DNA of 64,000 nucleotides. It comes from Rhodeus uyekii. Its lineage: Eukaryota > Chordata > Actinopteri > Cypriniformes > Acheilognathidae. The notes beneath the pieces are model-generated. The model saw nothing but the letters and a program-made list of their open reading frames with translations, was not told where the DNA came from and did not search any database. Position numbers and translations under genes: made by a program. Location of the stretch: the NCBI GenBank assembly GCA_037043235.1, contig JAWRVZ010000025.1:860001-924000 (forward strand), given 5' to 3'. Below, piece by piece: positions 1 through 12,249 of the stretch (positions are counted from its first letter, which is position 1; each line of letters begins with the position of its first letter).

Positions 1-2385
<2,385 letters not shown>

Positions 2386-2640
2386 TCTAGATTACTAATG
2401 TAACCCCAGTTCCCTGAAGGAGGGAATGGAGACATTATGTTGGACTGACCCTATGATGTCAGTCCGATGTAACATCAATTGTGACTGGATAAAAGCCAAA
2501 TAAAAGGTACACCAAACTCACTCTTGGAAAAGTACTTCACCGATTGCATGTTTTCATGAAGTCTGAAACAGAAGCGGTTGGTGCTTTTTATTATGACCCT
2601 GGCAACCCATGGAGTGTACAGATGATGTCACCATGGGAGG
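2386..2640. repeat. DIRS-type terminal repeat fragment
   Basis: The start (AACGTCTAGATTACTAATG, then an ACCCCAGTTCCCTGA-like run and a GGGAATGGAGACATTATGT-like run) follows the same pattern as the terminal repeats at 6636, 58.07 kb and 59.67 kb (GTTACnnATGTAACCnTAGTTCCCTGAA, then GGGAACGAGAC-like). Later sequence (CATGAAGTCTG, GATGATGTCACC) also resembles those repeats. No DIRS coding sequence flanks it, so it is an isolated, diverged terminal repeat. The right boundary is approximate. Confidence 0.6.
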
Positions 2641-3436
2641 AAAACCTGTCAGTCAGAGCAGGTGCTGGTTGAAAGTGTCATTTAGCAGCTTGTCACTGAC
2701 TATGAAATGTGGATGAGTAGGTTTACTTGTGTGTGTTGATGAATAGCTTAAAAGGGTTTGGGTGGATGACACTTACTGCCAAAAGTTTGAAAGAAGGTAT
2801 AGAGACACAGAAATGAAGGATTACACTAAGGGTGTGATGGAAGAGAGTGTGAAAAAGAGATGGAGAAAGAGAAAAAGCTGTCTTTGAGACTAACTTCTTG
2901 TCATGTTTGATTTTATCTTACTTTTTTATTAAAATGACTTTGTTCAAAACAGCTTTGGCTAATCATTTATGCTGGTGGAAACTACTGGTTATTGCTAGTC
3001 TGGTGCTGGTGGTCTATCTGATGGGCCAATATAGACATGTTGTTCACCAATTGGCTAGATATATACAGCAATAACTGTTTATTTCTGGATGGATGGATAG
3101 ATAGATAGAGTAGAGTAGAGTGAAATATTACAATTTGAAATAACTGTTTTCTATTTGAATATATTTTAATATGTAACATTCCTTTGATGGTTGAATTTTT
3201 TAGCATCATTACTCTTGGCTTCAGTGTGACATAAACCTTTATAAATCACTTTAATATACTGATTTTCTACTGAAGAAACATTTACTAATAATTATCAATT
3301 TTGAAAACAGTTATCCTGCTTAATTTATTTTTGTTTATTTGAAATACTGAAACTTTTGACCTAAAGCAGCCTAATTTACTTCTTGCAAAAGTAAAAATTT
3401 AAATCTGTGTGTTTAATGTATGTATGTATATACTGT
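2641..3436. other. Non-coding DNA with a short GATA/GATG tract
   Basis: AT-rich sequence with a small GGAT/GATA run near 3088-3110. No gene or element could be supported. Confidence 0.55.
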
Positions 3437-3456
3437 ATATATATATATATATATAT

Positions 3457-3508
<52 letters not shown>
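3437..3508. repeat. (AT)n-(AG)n compound microsatellite
   Basis: About 23 bases of AT repeat (3437-3459) followed by 48 bases of AG repeat (3461-3508). The two overlapping plus-strand frames here are repeat artefacts (Tyr-Ile and Arg-Glu runs). Confidence 0.96.
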
Positions 3509-3510
<2 letters not shown>

Positions 3511-5094
3511 CGCTTGTGATGGAAAATGTTATTTTGAAGAGAAATTGCAAAAACACTCCAGAAAAAAATCTTGCCACTTACATACTTACCTCTAACCTCA
3601 TATCAAGCATAGATGACACTACACTAAATGCCCATTCTGCATGAGTCCTGCTTGGGAATAAACAGGGTGACATGATCCAGTGCACTTACACAGGTGACAA
3701 AAAGGTTGATGTGGTGCAATTGACCAATCACAGCTGATATGAGTTTACCTTCCAAAGACCCTCGATTAATCACACGCCGGAACTCATATTCTTTGGTGGG
3801 AGATAATCAAATGCTAACTATTCCTATATCATTCCTTACTGTACAGATCAGAGGAAATCTCTTTGCTGAACATGAGAGAGATGGAGTGCACAGAAAACTG
3901 TCGAAACCAAGTGAGTTTGTTGCAAAGTGACAGTGAAGTGAATTCACAGGAATACACAAAGTGACTGTCATTAGCACTCCAGTGAGATAGCCAGCTGTCT
4001 ATGAAAGTAAAGTGCTATATGGTGGTGGGCACAAGGTCAGCCTTTCACGTTGCCGCTAGGGAGAAAGACAGAGCGAGAAATCCATGCAGAAAGAGAGAAC
4101 TTTGCATCGCGGCTTGCTAATTCATTTCACCCTTTTATCTATTACACAACTAACCTTTTTATGGTGCACTAAGCGTTGAAGTCCTGATTAATGGTTTGAA
4201 GTCGGGCCCATGTTAGTGAATTTGCCACAGACAAGTGCCAAGGTAATGGACTTATCAAGGGAGGACGGGCTGAGATACAAGAGTTTCTTCCATAATTCAT
4301 CTGTACATGGTAAAAATGTACAAATATCCATATATGAGGAGATATTTTAATTAATGCGTACAAATCAGTAAAATGCGTAAATATACTCCACAGATATAAC
4401 ATCTATCACCATCTAACTGTGTGCCTCCATGCCAATGTTCAATTTGTAATATAAAAATCTATGGTTTTATTTCAATGTAAATGTACTAAGCACCCATGAT
4501 GAGCCTAGCACTTTCTAGACAGAGAAAAATGAAGATGCATTGGTTGTCACATATGCTGGTAAATGCAGAGATGTTTTCGCTTCAGTCAGTTTTTTTGTGT
4601 AAAATTATGCACACATACATACTGTATGAAAACCCTTTCCTTTTAATCGGGGAGGAAAAGTAATGTACTTTTCAACTTCACAAAATGAAATATGAAGCTT
4701 ATAGTGGTACTTACAGCAGTAATTACCCAAGAGAACATCAGAGAATAAAAAATTCATGAGAGTCATCTTATATAAGTGAAATTCATAGCTATATGTGAAC
4801 AGTATGAGGAAATGTTTACAGAGTATTAATATTCTCAATTTTGTATATACATTTTTGAGGTGGGTACCTCTTCTTCATGAAGATAGAAAACAAAATTGAA
4901 CTTATCATACATTGTGTTCCAAGTTGCCACGCAAGTGACATATCAGTAAGATTTCAGGTAAATAAACATTCAGATTGTTAAATGAAAGATAACACTCTCA
5001 GACAGGTTTGTTGAATGGTTTGCCGGTTTTCTTAGGTAAACGGAAAACCTATTTTAAGGTTGAGCAAGTTACAGTGTAGGCAATATAGATGTAT
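3509..5094. other. Non-coding DNA, no gene seen
   Basis: Mixed sequence with several frames of 60-80 codons (for example 3739-3930 plus, 4169-4402 minus, 4605-4838 minus). None shows a recognisable domain or clear exon structure. No repeat boundary was identified. Confidence 0.5.
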
Positions 5095-5521
5095 GTAGTG
5101 CAATATCTAAGCAACTAATATTTAGCAAAAACTGAATGGATATCGAACTATAAAAAGATTTGTGAGTGATTTAGAGCACAGAAGAACTTGGACAGATAAA
5201 TGCTTATTAAGGAATGTTTTTGTTGAGGGTGGGAAACGTCTAGGTTAATAATATCGCAAACAGGTATTTGAAGCTGCTTGCGTCTCTGGAGTCTCATGCA
5301 TCTTTCCAAGCAGAGACATCAGCAGCTTAAATACCTGTTTTCTGCTCAACGGTGACCTTTTTGTTGCAGCCTTTTTAATACAATTCATTTGTTTAACAGA
5401 AACTTTCCTTACTAAGCGTTTATCTGACCAGGTTCTTATGTGCTCTGAATCACTCACAAATCACTCAAAATCTATTCAGTTTTTGATAAATATTAGTTGT
5501 TTTTATGCCTTTTGCAATACA
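5095..5521. repeat. Long imperfect foldback (inverted repeat) element
   Basis: The left arm, about 5095-5230, reads in reverse complement about 5350-5521. Matching blocks include CAACTAATATTTA, AAAAACTGAAT, TTTGTGAGTGATT, AGAGCACA and AGATAAA. A second, inner palindrome lies at the centre: AAACAGGTATTTGAAGCTGC (5259 on) pairs with GCAGCTTAAATACCTGTTT (ending near 5340), with CAGAGAC/GTCTCTG between. The whole unit is therefore a roughly 425-bp foldback, typical of palindromic MITEs, though I cannot name the family. The minus-strand frame 5245-5457 is its by-product. Confidence 0.8.
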
Positions 5522-6274
5522 TTTGACTGTTTCATGCTTTTCATATTCAGAAAGATCGATCTTTCTCCCCTTATTGCTTGAGAACTGTGACTTGCTTAAT
5601 AATGTTGAATCATTTATTTAAGTACTGGTAGGTTTTCCATCTTAAACAAAACAAAAACACTTTGAACAAAAACAAAACAAAAACAAAAACTCGTTTGAAA
5701 GCTAAAATCAGAATATTTGGCTGAAATCCTACTGATATATCACTTGCTTAATAATTTGGGACACAATATATAATAATAAATAATAAATGTATATAATAAA
5801 AGGCTTCTGATCCCACGTGGCAGCTTTGTGTGAGGAACAGACCTAAAGACATTATTCATTAATAATCTTCCCCTCCAGTGAGCTGTTAACTTCTCCAAAC
5901 TGAATTAGCAAGAGTCAGCAACAATAACAGCATTCAGGTTTGGAATGATGAGGATGAGTAAAATATGACAGAATTGTATTTTTATGTATTTATTAAGGAA
6001 ATTAATACTTTTAAATATTTCCCCGCCAGCCTTTTTTGTTTTTAAAGGTTGCCATCCACCGCCAACATTTTTGATAATATTCATCTTTTGTTTTATGAAT
6101 ATCTGAACATGCAATATATCAAAAGAAAGAACAGAGCCTCTGCTTTTAAACAAACAGAAACGTTTTATTCTAGCTTAATGCATTCTTTATATTAGCTCTT
6201 TTTGATGTTTCCTTTGAGCAAAAAGCTGAGGAAATCACATTTTGTCAAAGGCTACATGCTGATCAGATGGTTGT
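5522..6274. other. Non-coding DNA, A-rich stretch
   Basis: Includes an AAAAC-rich run near 5646-5695 and otherwise AT-rich sequence. The frame at 5905-6153 (minus) has no recognisable features. Confidence 0.5.
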
Positions 6275-6472
6275 ACAGTCCTATAGCTCATCCTGGGTCA
6301 ACATTTCATACAGTAACATTAGACAATTTTGATTTTATATGCGGTTTTAATATTGATGATTGCATTATTTTACATATGCATCTGCTTATGCTATCCATTG
6401 TTTCTGCTTCTTCTTCACATATCTTTTGATCAGGAGATTCTGTACATTTTCAGAAGATGTTATAGCACCTCC
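6275..6472. repeat. Unclassified interspersed repeat (family R1), copy 1, left part
   Basis: Closely resembles 19618-19800. Shared blocks include CAGTCCTATAGCT, CTGGGTC, CATTTCA, TTGATGAT, CGCATTA/TGCATTA, GCATCTGCTTA and CAGAAGATGTT, ending CCTCC. The copy continues at 10488 after a 4-kb insertion. The family is not one I can name. Confidence 0.75.
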
Positions 6473-6635
6473 TGTCACGGTGTGTCGGAGAGATGAGGAA
6501 GGCAAGAAGGCAACGGATGAACTTAAAGATAGTTTAATGATGAAACTCAAAATAAACACTTTAAATATAAACAAACATAAAGGCACTTCTTGTGCAAGAC
6601 GTTAGAGGCAGAACTCGGAGAACAGGAATGAGCAG

Positions 6636-6870
6636 AAACGTCTCGGTTACGAATGTAACCTTAGTTCCCTGAACGCCCTGTGGGAACGCCCCTGCGTGAA
6701 TGCGTCATGAAGCACATATGTAATCTAGCCAACGAGAGGACGTTAGAGCGGGTGATGTCACGAACCAGGAATCTATAAATGCAAGCCCTGACAAACAGCC
6801 AGTAGCTGAAAGTGCCTGAAGTAGATGCTGTTGACAGGCACGTAGGAGGTATGGCGAAGAGACGCAGCGT
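6636..6870. repeat. DIRS left inverted terminal repeat
   Basis: Starts AACGTCTCGGTTACGAATG and then has the TAGTTCCCTGAA motif. It is matched in inverted form at about 10150-10290 (GACAAACAGCCAGTAGCT against AGCTACTGGCTGTTTGTC, CAGGAATCTATAAATGCAAG against its reverse complement). The right copy lacks roughly the first 35 bases, consistent with the known asymmetry of DIRS termini or a small deletion. Confidence 0.85.
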
Positions 6871-6994
6871 CTAAACCTAACCCCAACCCTAACGCTGTGG
6901 AAACGATATACCAACGCTGCCATAGTGACAAGTGCATGTCAGATGTGATCACCCTCAGGTGAAGACACCTGGGCCCCAGTAGAGAAGTCTAGGT

Positions 6995-7390
6995 CTAAGT
7001 TGTAGAGCCTAAAGAAGTGTGCGAACAGGAGAGAACAGCCTGCCGCATGACAAACCTAACTCCTGACAGAAGGGCCTGAATGCTGGCCATACCCCTAGTG
7101 GAGAGAGCTTGGGTTGACAAGGGTGCGATCAACCCAGCTGACTCAAAAACTAGTGAGATAGCCTCGGCTAACCACTCGCTTAATCTCTGCTTGGACACGA
7201 GAGACCCCCATTTTGTTTTTGTTAGGGGGCCTAAACATACGAACAGTTGTTCAAACTTTTGTATAAGCGTCCAATGCCCAAAGGGCAAGCATAATAGTTC
7301 CTGGCGTGAGCCACAGAGGAGACAGGATACCAGGGGGTTTATCCACAACAGTCCACCCAAAGGGATGTGGAAAGTAACGAATGCTGCCAC
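6995..7390 (-). pseudogene. DIRS tyrosine recombinase, C-terminal remnant
   Basis: The minus-strand frame contains the recognisable recombinase stretch EQLFVCLG, VSKQRLSEWLAEAISLVFES and ALSTRGMAS. In DIRS recombinases this last block is normally AHSTRG(M/V)A, where the His and Arg are the catalytic HxxR pair. Here the Arg is retained (codon 7094-7096) but the His position reads Leu (codon 7103-7105, CTC), so the active site is broken. The following sequence diverges and I could not place the catalytic Tyr. The rest of the recombinase lies upstream on the same strand in other frames. Confidence 0.85.
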
Positions 7391-7513
7391 ATAACACCCA
7401 GCAGTGAGCAGGCGTTGCAGGATATCCAGCGCTGTACCATCAGGGCAGCTAACTGGGTCCTGCAGCCGACCACCACATAAAGAAGCTTACTTCAGGGCGT
7501 AGTCTCCTCATGG

Positions 7514-8180
7514 CGGGAGCTCTGGAGAAGATAACGGTCCCGACAACCTCAGTTGAAGGACCAGAGTTATGAGTTGGGCCCCCTCAGAGGCTGAACCACA
7601 CTCAACCAATCTCCAGAACCCCTGGGAGCAGAGGGATCAGGGAATTCTTGTGAGGTACCGACAAGCCTCAGTCAAGTCTGAGCCCAAGCATCCATTCCAG
7701 AGGAGCTGGATGAGAAAGAGACAGAGTGGACAGAGATGTATCTTGAGACGCCAACAAATCCACCTGTCTGAAACAACCACCTGAGGTGGGGTGATATTCC
7801 CTGGGCCTCGGCCCCTGCCTCGACAGGATGTCTGCTCCCAAAATGGTGGGAGCTCTGGAGTGGAGAACGGCCTGAGCAACCTCAGTTGAGAGACCGGACC
7901 TTATGAGCTGGGCCCCTTCGGAGGCCAGGCCCACACTTCCCACTGTTCTGAGCAGGGGTGCAGTATTAGACCCCTGCTTGGGACAGAAAGTCCATCCTGA
8001 TCGTAATCTCCCAGGGAGAGCCATACAGGAGGGATACCTCATCCTGGTGAACTTCCAGAACTCCCGGGAGCAGAGCGATTGGGGAAAAACCTTGGCCACC
8101 CCTGAGACATAGCATCCAGTCCACCAGGAGCTGGATGAGACAGGGAGAACCAGAGTGGAGAGTGTGAAGTCTCTCAAGAC
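7514..8180. repeat. Tandem duplication (about 334-bp units) inside the DIRS recombinase region
   Basis: Unit 1 begins GGGAGCTCTGGAG at 7514 and unit 2 begins with the same bases at 7848. Further paired landmarks keep the offset approximately: GAACGG/TAACGG, CAACCTCAGTTGA, TATGAG(T/C)TGGGCCCC, CCGGGAGCAGAG/CTGGGAGCAGAG, AGGAGCTGGATGAGA. Divergence between units is considerable, so the duplication is old or was already present in the parent element. Confidence 0.75.
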
Positions 8181-8414
8181 GCGAACAGAACCACTTTGAG
8201 CCTGGCCAAATATCTCCCATGTCCGCTCCATCACCAGATTGTGTCCCCGGGATGTTAACTGCCCTTGGTGACAGCAACCTCCCTTGGGACCACACATTGC
8301 CCATCCAGTGAGGGATGCATTCGTCGTAAGCCCTCGGCGACGACAAGAAGCTCCCAACACGGGACACTGGGTCAGAACCTGGGTTTCTCCCACATGTCTA
8401 AGGCACGAAGGCAT
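7668..8414 (-). pseudogene. DIRS RNase H to tyrosine recombinase remnant (248-codon frame)
   Basis: Open on the minus strand for 248 codons. Near the start TTNASLTGWAM resembles the RNase H block normally reading TDASLTGWG. Then WEIFGQAQ and a LVLPVS stretch resemble the RNase H C-terminal segment. GLSTEVAQAVLHSRAPTI matches the start of the recombinase domain in fish DIRS. It is followed abruptly by ADILSRQG, VDLLASQDT and LSLSHPAPLEWM, which belong to RNase H again, so the order is scrambled by the tandem duplication. The frame has stayed open but the protein would not be a working enzyme. Family assignment is secure; domain limits are approximate. Confidence 0.8.
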
Positions 8415-8430
8415 AGCCGCGTGACCTTGA

Positions 8431-8829
8431 TCATGTGAGACAGGTTGCCCCTCGGGGAAACCCCCAGGTCTTGAGCCACCACTGTAGAGGTCTCATGTAC
8501 AGCAGGCCAAAAGGTGGGCCGTTGGACGCTACTGTCACCAGACCTAACAGTTTCTGGAACTGCATCACAGTGAGTGACTGCCTCGAAATATATTTGGCAG
8601 AAGTCCCCACGCTGCCAAGAAAAACGACAAAGGGTACCAGCCCCTCGGGACTGGCCTCTAGTTTCGTACGAGCGGTCAGCTCAGTGCCCTGAAGCGGCGA
8701 ACCGGAAGGGAACAACCGAACTGATGGCTCAAGGACCCTCCTCGGAGGGGCAAACATCCCGTCGCCGCAATGTTTCCGGGCGGACACTGGGAACAAGTTC
8801 GCTGGGGGCTGCAGCGCCCTGAAAAACAC
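8431..8829 (-). pseudogene. DIRS reverse transcriptase C-terminal (thumb) to RNase H linker remnant
   Basis: The minus-strand frame contains SRQSLTVMQFQKLLGLV, GPPFGLLYMRPLQWWLK and a final WGFPRGATCLT stretch. This is the conserved segment following the RT palm in DIRS polyproteins (VxxFQxLLGxMA...PLGLLHMRPLQxWL). Upstream the frame runs straight into a pre-RT linker (SPLQGTEL), so the fingers and palm with the catalytic aspartates are missing. Confidence 0.85.
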
Positions 8830-9225
8830 GAGGTGGCAGGGTTAGCAAGACGCCCCCCCCCCCCCCCCCCCCCCCCCCCCCGAGGTGCATCGAGAAAGGA
8901 CGGGCACCGTAGACAGAGGTGAACACCGCCAAGACTCGATGGGGCCAGAAAATATAGCAAGGGAACCGGTCTCTCGAGACTAGTCTCTGGTATTTCCTGA
9001 GCAACCAGCTCAGTGCCCTGAAGCGGCGAATAGGCAGGGAACAACTAAACTGGCGGCCCTTGGAACATCCCAGTGCCGCAACGTTTCCGGGCGGACACTG
9101 GGAACCAAGCTCGCTGGGGGCCGCTGCGCCCTGAAGCACACGAAGTGGCAGGGTTAGCGAGACGGCCTCCCGAGGGGCATCGAGGAAGGACGGGCACCGT
9201 AGGCAGAGGCGAACTTAGAAAGCCA
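8640..9225. repeat. Tandem duplication (about 329-bp units) in the DIRS pre-RT region
   Basis: TCAGTGCCCTGAAGCGGCGA occurs at 8681 and again at 9010. TTTCCGGGCGGACACTGGGA, TGGCAGGGTTAGC and GGACGGGCACCGTAG also recur with about the same offset. The first unit carries a 29-base poly-C (8853-8881) where the second has GGCCTCCCGAGG. Overlapping minus-strand frames at 8676-9139 are the two units read in different frames. Confidence 0.85.
8853..8881. repeat. Poly-C tract
   Basis: 29 consecutive C residues in the first unit of the duplicated DIRS segment. It is likely to be length-variable and to cause sequencing error. Confidence 0.95.
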
Positions 9226-9639
9226 TTAGATCTGAGTAATGGAAAAAGAGATGAGGAAAACCTGTCTCTAAGCCGAACTACAGATCTTGAAGTGTTCCAT
9301 CAAATAATAAATATATGTATATACACACACATTCATTCATTGCATATGCATAGATGGAAAGCTGTTTTTTTTTTATTTCTCTTCTTTGTTATATATACAT
9401 ATATCTGAGAAAAACCTGTTCTCTGCTGGCCAGAGTGTACTTCAGTTTAAACCTGGCAGCATAGAAATGATCTAAATCAGCTCATTCATATTATTAGTTT
9501 GTGTTGGAGAACTCTAGATCCTCTTAAGTATATATCAATATATACAGACACACATTCTATTTATTACATGTAGTTTTATGCATGTATGTGTACATCTTTA
9601 ACGATCCAGATCTGCGTCGAGCATAAGCAGGACCGTCAA

Positions 9640-10164
9640 AGTTTATGCTGACAACATCCAGTCCCTATTGCTGTTAGAACTGGATTGCTGCAGCGCTGGT
9701 GCTTCTCCATAGGCGGAAGCAATCGCATAGCTGCTTCCAACCTGAGAGAAAGCACTGGATCAAACGGGTGAGGGCAGAGAAAGGGCGGCGCCCGTCTCAA
9801 ACCCCTCCGACAGATCCATTTACGATCCCTATGCTCTGAAACAACGCTGAGCCTCGGCTGCAGCGGGAACAGAGCTGCGAGGACCGCGAGCCCGAGCGCT
9901 CTCCTCAAAGAGCGGCAGGCGCGAGCGGAGCGTTTTCAACGCGTAGCTGTTATAGTGAAACACAGACAGCACCCTCGAGCAATGTCTGTGCTGCTCCACA
10001 TAAAAACAAGCACACCAAATACATGTGTCCCCACCCGAGATTGCGAGGGCAGGGACGAACACATGCCTAGTATACTCTTGTTCTCCATATACTCTCACTT
10101 TTAGTTGGTAGACAAACAACAATAAATATGACAGACAGATCACATACAGCGCTACTGAAGGCAC
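9640..10164 (-). pseudogene. DIRS gag-like N-terminal remnant
   Basis: The minus-strand frame from 10164 ends LKTLRSRLPLFEESARARG, then AAAEAQRC, resembling the region just after the Cys/His-rich segment of fish DIRS gag (…LRTLRSRLALF…). A Cys/His-rich stretch (CIWCACFYVEQHRHC) precedes it. The overlapping frame 9908-9636 continues in another phase. The DIRS gag acts in particle assembly; this copy is frameshifted. Confidence 0.6.
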
Positions 10165-10290
10165 AGGAGCTACTGGCTGTTTGTCAGGGCTTGCATTTAT
10201 AGATTCCTGGTTCGTGACGTCCTCTCACGTGATTGGCTAGATTACATACGTGCTTCATGACACATTCACGCAGGGGGCGTTCCCTCAGCG
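10150..10290. repeat. DIRS right inverted terminal repeat
   Basis: Reads AGCTACTGGCTGTTTGTC, GGGCTTGCATTTATAGATTC, CCTGGTTCGTGACGTC, GATTGGCTAGATTACATACG and CTTCATGACACATTCACGC, the reverse complement of 6690-6810. It stops short of the CGTCTCGGTTACG terminus seen on the left. Confidence 0.85.
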
Positions 10291-10487
10291 CTAGACGCAG
10301 CGCGAGCACAACCCAACACTGACATCAATGGACAATGACTAAAGGGAACACTGGTTAGAAATACACAAGGGTTGATTAGACACATCTTACAAGACTGGAA
10401 AGGTGATTGATGACAAGACAGGTAAGTGGAAAAACACTGGGAGATCATGGGAGGAAACAGGAAATAAACCAAAGATGACCTGTGACA

Positions 10488-10555
10488 ATAACAGTGAAAG
10501 CATGGAAAGCTGGAAATGTCCATCAATTGCTGAAAAAGAGTTAAGGATGCATTAA
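10488..10555. repeat. Unclassified repeat R1, copy 1, right part
   Basis: TAACAGTGAAAGCATGGAAAGC, then CATCAATTG and GAGTTAAG, matches 19806-19905 (TAACAGTGAAAACACAGAAAGC, CATCAATGG, GAGTTAAG). It restores the repeat across the nested insertion. Confidence 0.65.
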
Positions 10556-12249
10556 AATAATAAAAAAGTGATTGTAAAGACATCAACAATGAAAGAACAG
10601 TTTACATTTTTTTATTTAAAATATGTGAGGGTCTTTCAGAAAAGATACTTCACATAATTCACAAAAATATTAAGCAGCACAACTGTTTTCAATGTTGCTA
10701 ATAATAATTTAAATTTGCTACCTCCACATCGGAAATGTCGTACTTTCCATTTTTGAAGTCGAGATTATGAACTTGTCACATTTGTAATGTTATCAAAAAG
10801 AACTGGAAAAATGGAGGGATGCCAGGTTTAATTTTTCCTCTTTATTGGGAAAATCTTAAAAAACGTAGCTCCCAATTCATTGACAACCATATAAACATTG
10901 ACCATCTGATCTAGATTGATTCTAGAATAGGTTATTGTCAGGTTATTGTCACTGTTTATAAATCACACAATAGGCTAGGAAAGTAAAAATTGTAATGTAA
11001 TATTTCACAATATTGAATAAATCCATCCAGGCATGCTGAATAAAAGAGACGTCTTCCAAAAGAAAACTTTTGAAAGGAAGTATACTGTATATCTTTTTGT
11101 AAAGATTTGGAAGTTTGAGGCACGTCTGGGTGATTCATGAGATCTTTAGACAACTGAGACAGGACACTGACACACTGACAGAGATACCTTCAACAGAGCA
11201 TACAATGCCACAACAGAGAGGCTCAGAAATTTTGAAAGTACCAAAAACAGCACTGCAGCTCTCTAAAAGTCACTCAGTTTCGTTTACAAGACAGAAAGAG
11301 TCTGTAAAAACAGGGTCTCTGATCCATTCCTCCCGTTGACAACTTCAGAAACGTCTTTTCCTCACAGTCACTCATCTTTGTTATGAATCTTTGTAATTCT
11401 GTGGTTTAGTGTCACTTTGGCTGTAGAGGCAGTTTCGTTATGTCAGTATCTCTCTTTCCTCTTCTCAGTCTTTTTTTTCATTGCTCTCTCTTCTTTTCCT
11501 AGCTGGTGACAAGTCGTGAAGAGGTTACAGACGACTCGAGGGAAATGTGCGCACGGAACAATACGCCAAAAGCAATCCGCCGGCTGGACTCTCCTTCGCT
11601 CTCTCGTTCTCGGATACAGTCTGTCTCTCTTTTCATCCTCATGATCTGGCCTGGAGACAGACATATGCTTCAGAACTGCTCAGAACTATTTGAGCTAGTA
11701 CTTTTTGTCAGGGTGTGTGTGTTGGATTTTGGAGACGCTTAACTTCTGTCACTTGCTATTATGTCTTGCTGTTCGTTTAGGGAGAGAGACACAGAGAGGG
11801 CTGAGTGATTCACTCTCTCTTCGCATTGATTTCCTTTTCCTGTCTGAGAGCTGTGAAACAGCTAAGTGGTGTGGGTTTGCGAATGTGTTTCTAGAAGAGT
11901 TTCACCATATTTTAAAAGTGCAATTTTGCATGGTGAGTTAGAACAATCGATTATTATTTGAGAAATATTAACTGATTCTTTGGAACCATAAGACTGAAAA
12001 CTTTAATATTAACAAAAAGTGTGTGTAATGCTTCACTCTTTCTCTTATCCCGGTTGAATGGGAAGCCTTTGAATAAGCTTACATTAATCAGCTGACTTGC
12101 CAAAGACCATAAACACCGTTGCATTAATAAGTATTTAACTTTACAGCGATCAAGTCATCATGCATTATTTGTACTTTAGACATAATTGAAACCTCAAATC
12201 ATGCAGCTTGTTGAGGAGAGGTGTTCTATTACGTTTCCTTGCAGGTGGG
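10556..12249. other. Non-coding DNA, no gene seen
   Basis: AT-rich, with a small TAGGTTATTGTCA tandem near 10926-10950. Frames at 11115-11339, 11443-11664, 11506-11742 and 11705-11941 overlap each other on both strands and have no recognisable domain. A weak exon cannot be excluded. Confidence 0.5.

Larger units (their letters stand above)
6636..10290 (-). mobile_element. Degenerate DIRS tyrosine-recombinase retrotransposon
   Basis: DIRS elements move with a reverse transcriptase/RNase H and a tyrosine recombinase instead of an integrase, and have inverted terminal repeats. Here the ends are inverted copies: GCGTGAATGCGTCATGAAGCAC and ATGTAATCTAGCC on the left are matched in reverse complement at 10220-10285. 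Between them, minus-strand remnants appear in order: gag-like (10164-9640), RT linker (9220-8640), RT thumb to RNase H (8829-8431), RNase H to recombinase (8414-7668), and recombinase C-terminus (7390-6995). The RT palm is missing, two ~330-bp tandem duplications are present, and stops and frameshifts are frequent, so the copy is dead. It is about 3.65 kb long, shorter than complete DIRS elements. Confidence 0.85.
6473..10487 (-). mobile_element. Solo LTR-like element interrupted by a nested DIRS element
   Basis: Begins TGTCACGGTGTGTCGG and ends GACCTGTGACA, a TGTCAC...GTGACA inverted terminal motif. Outside the nested DIRS the element is only about 165 + 195 bases, the size of a solo LTR. 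Read on the minus strand, the left part carries an ATTTAAAG TATA-like block followed by TTTATTTTG and U5-like CCTTCTTGCCTTCC sequence. In the R1 copy at 19.5 kb the same site (CCTCC...TAACAGTGAAA) is uninterrupted, which confirms that 6473-10487 was inserted. No clean target duplication remains (CCTCC on the left, ATAAC on the right). LTR is my best reading; another short element with TGTCAC termini is possible. Confidence 0.65.
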
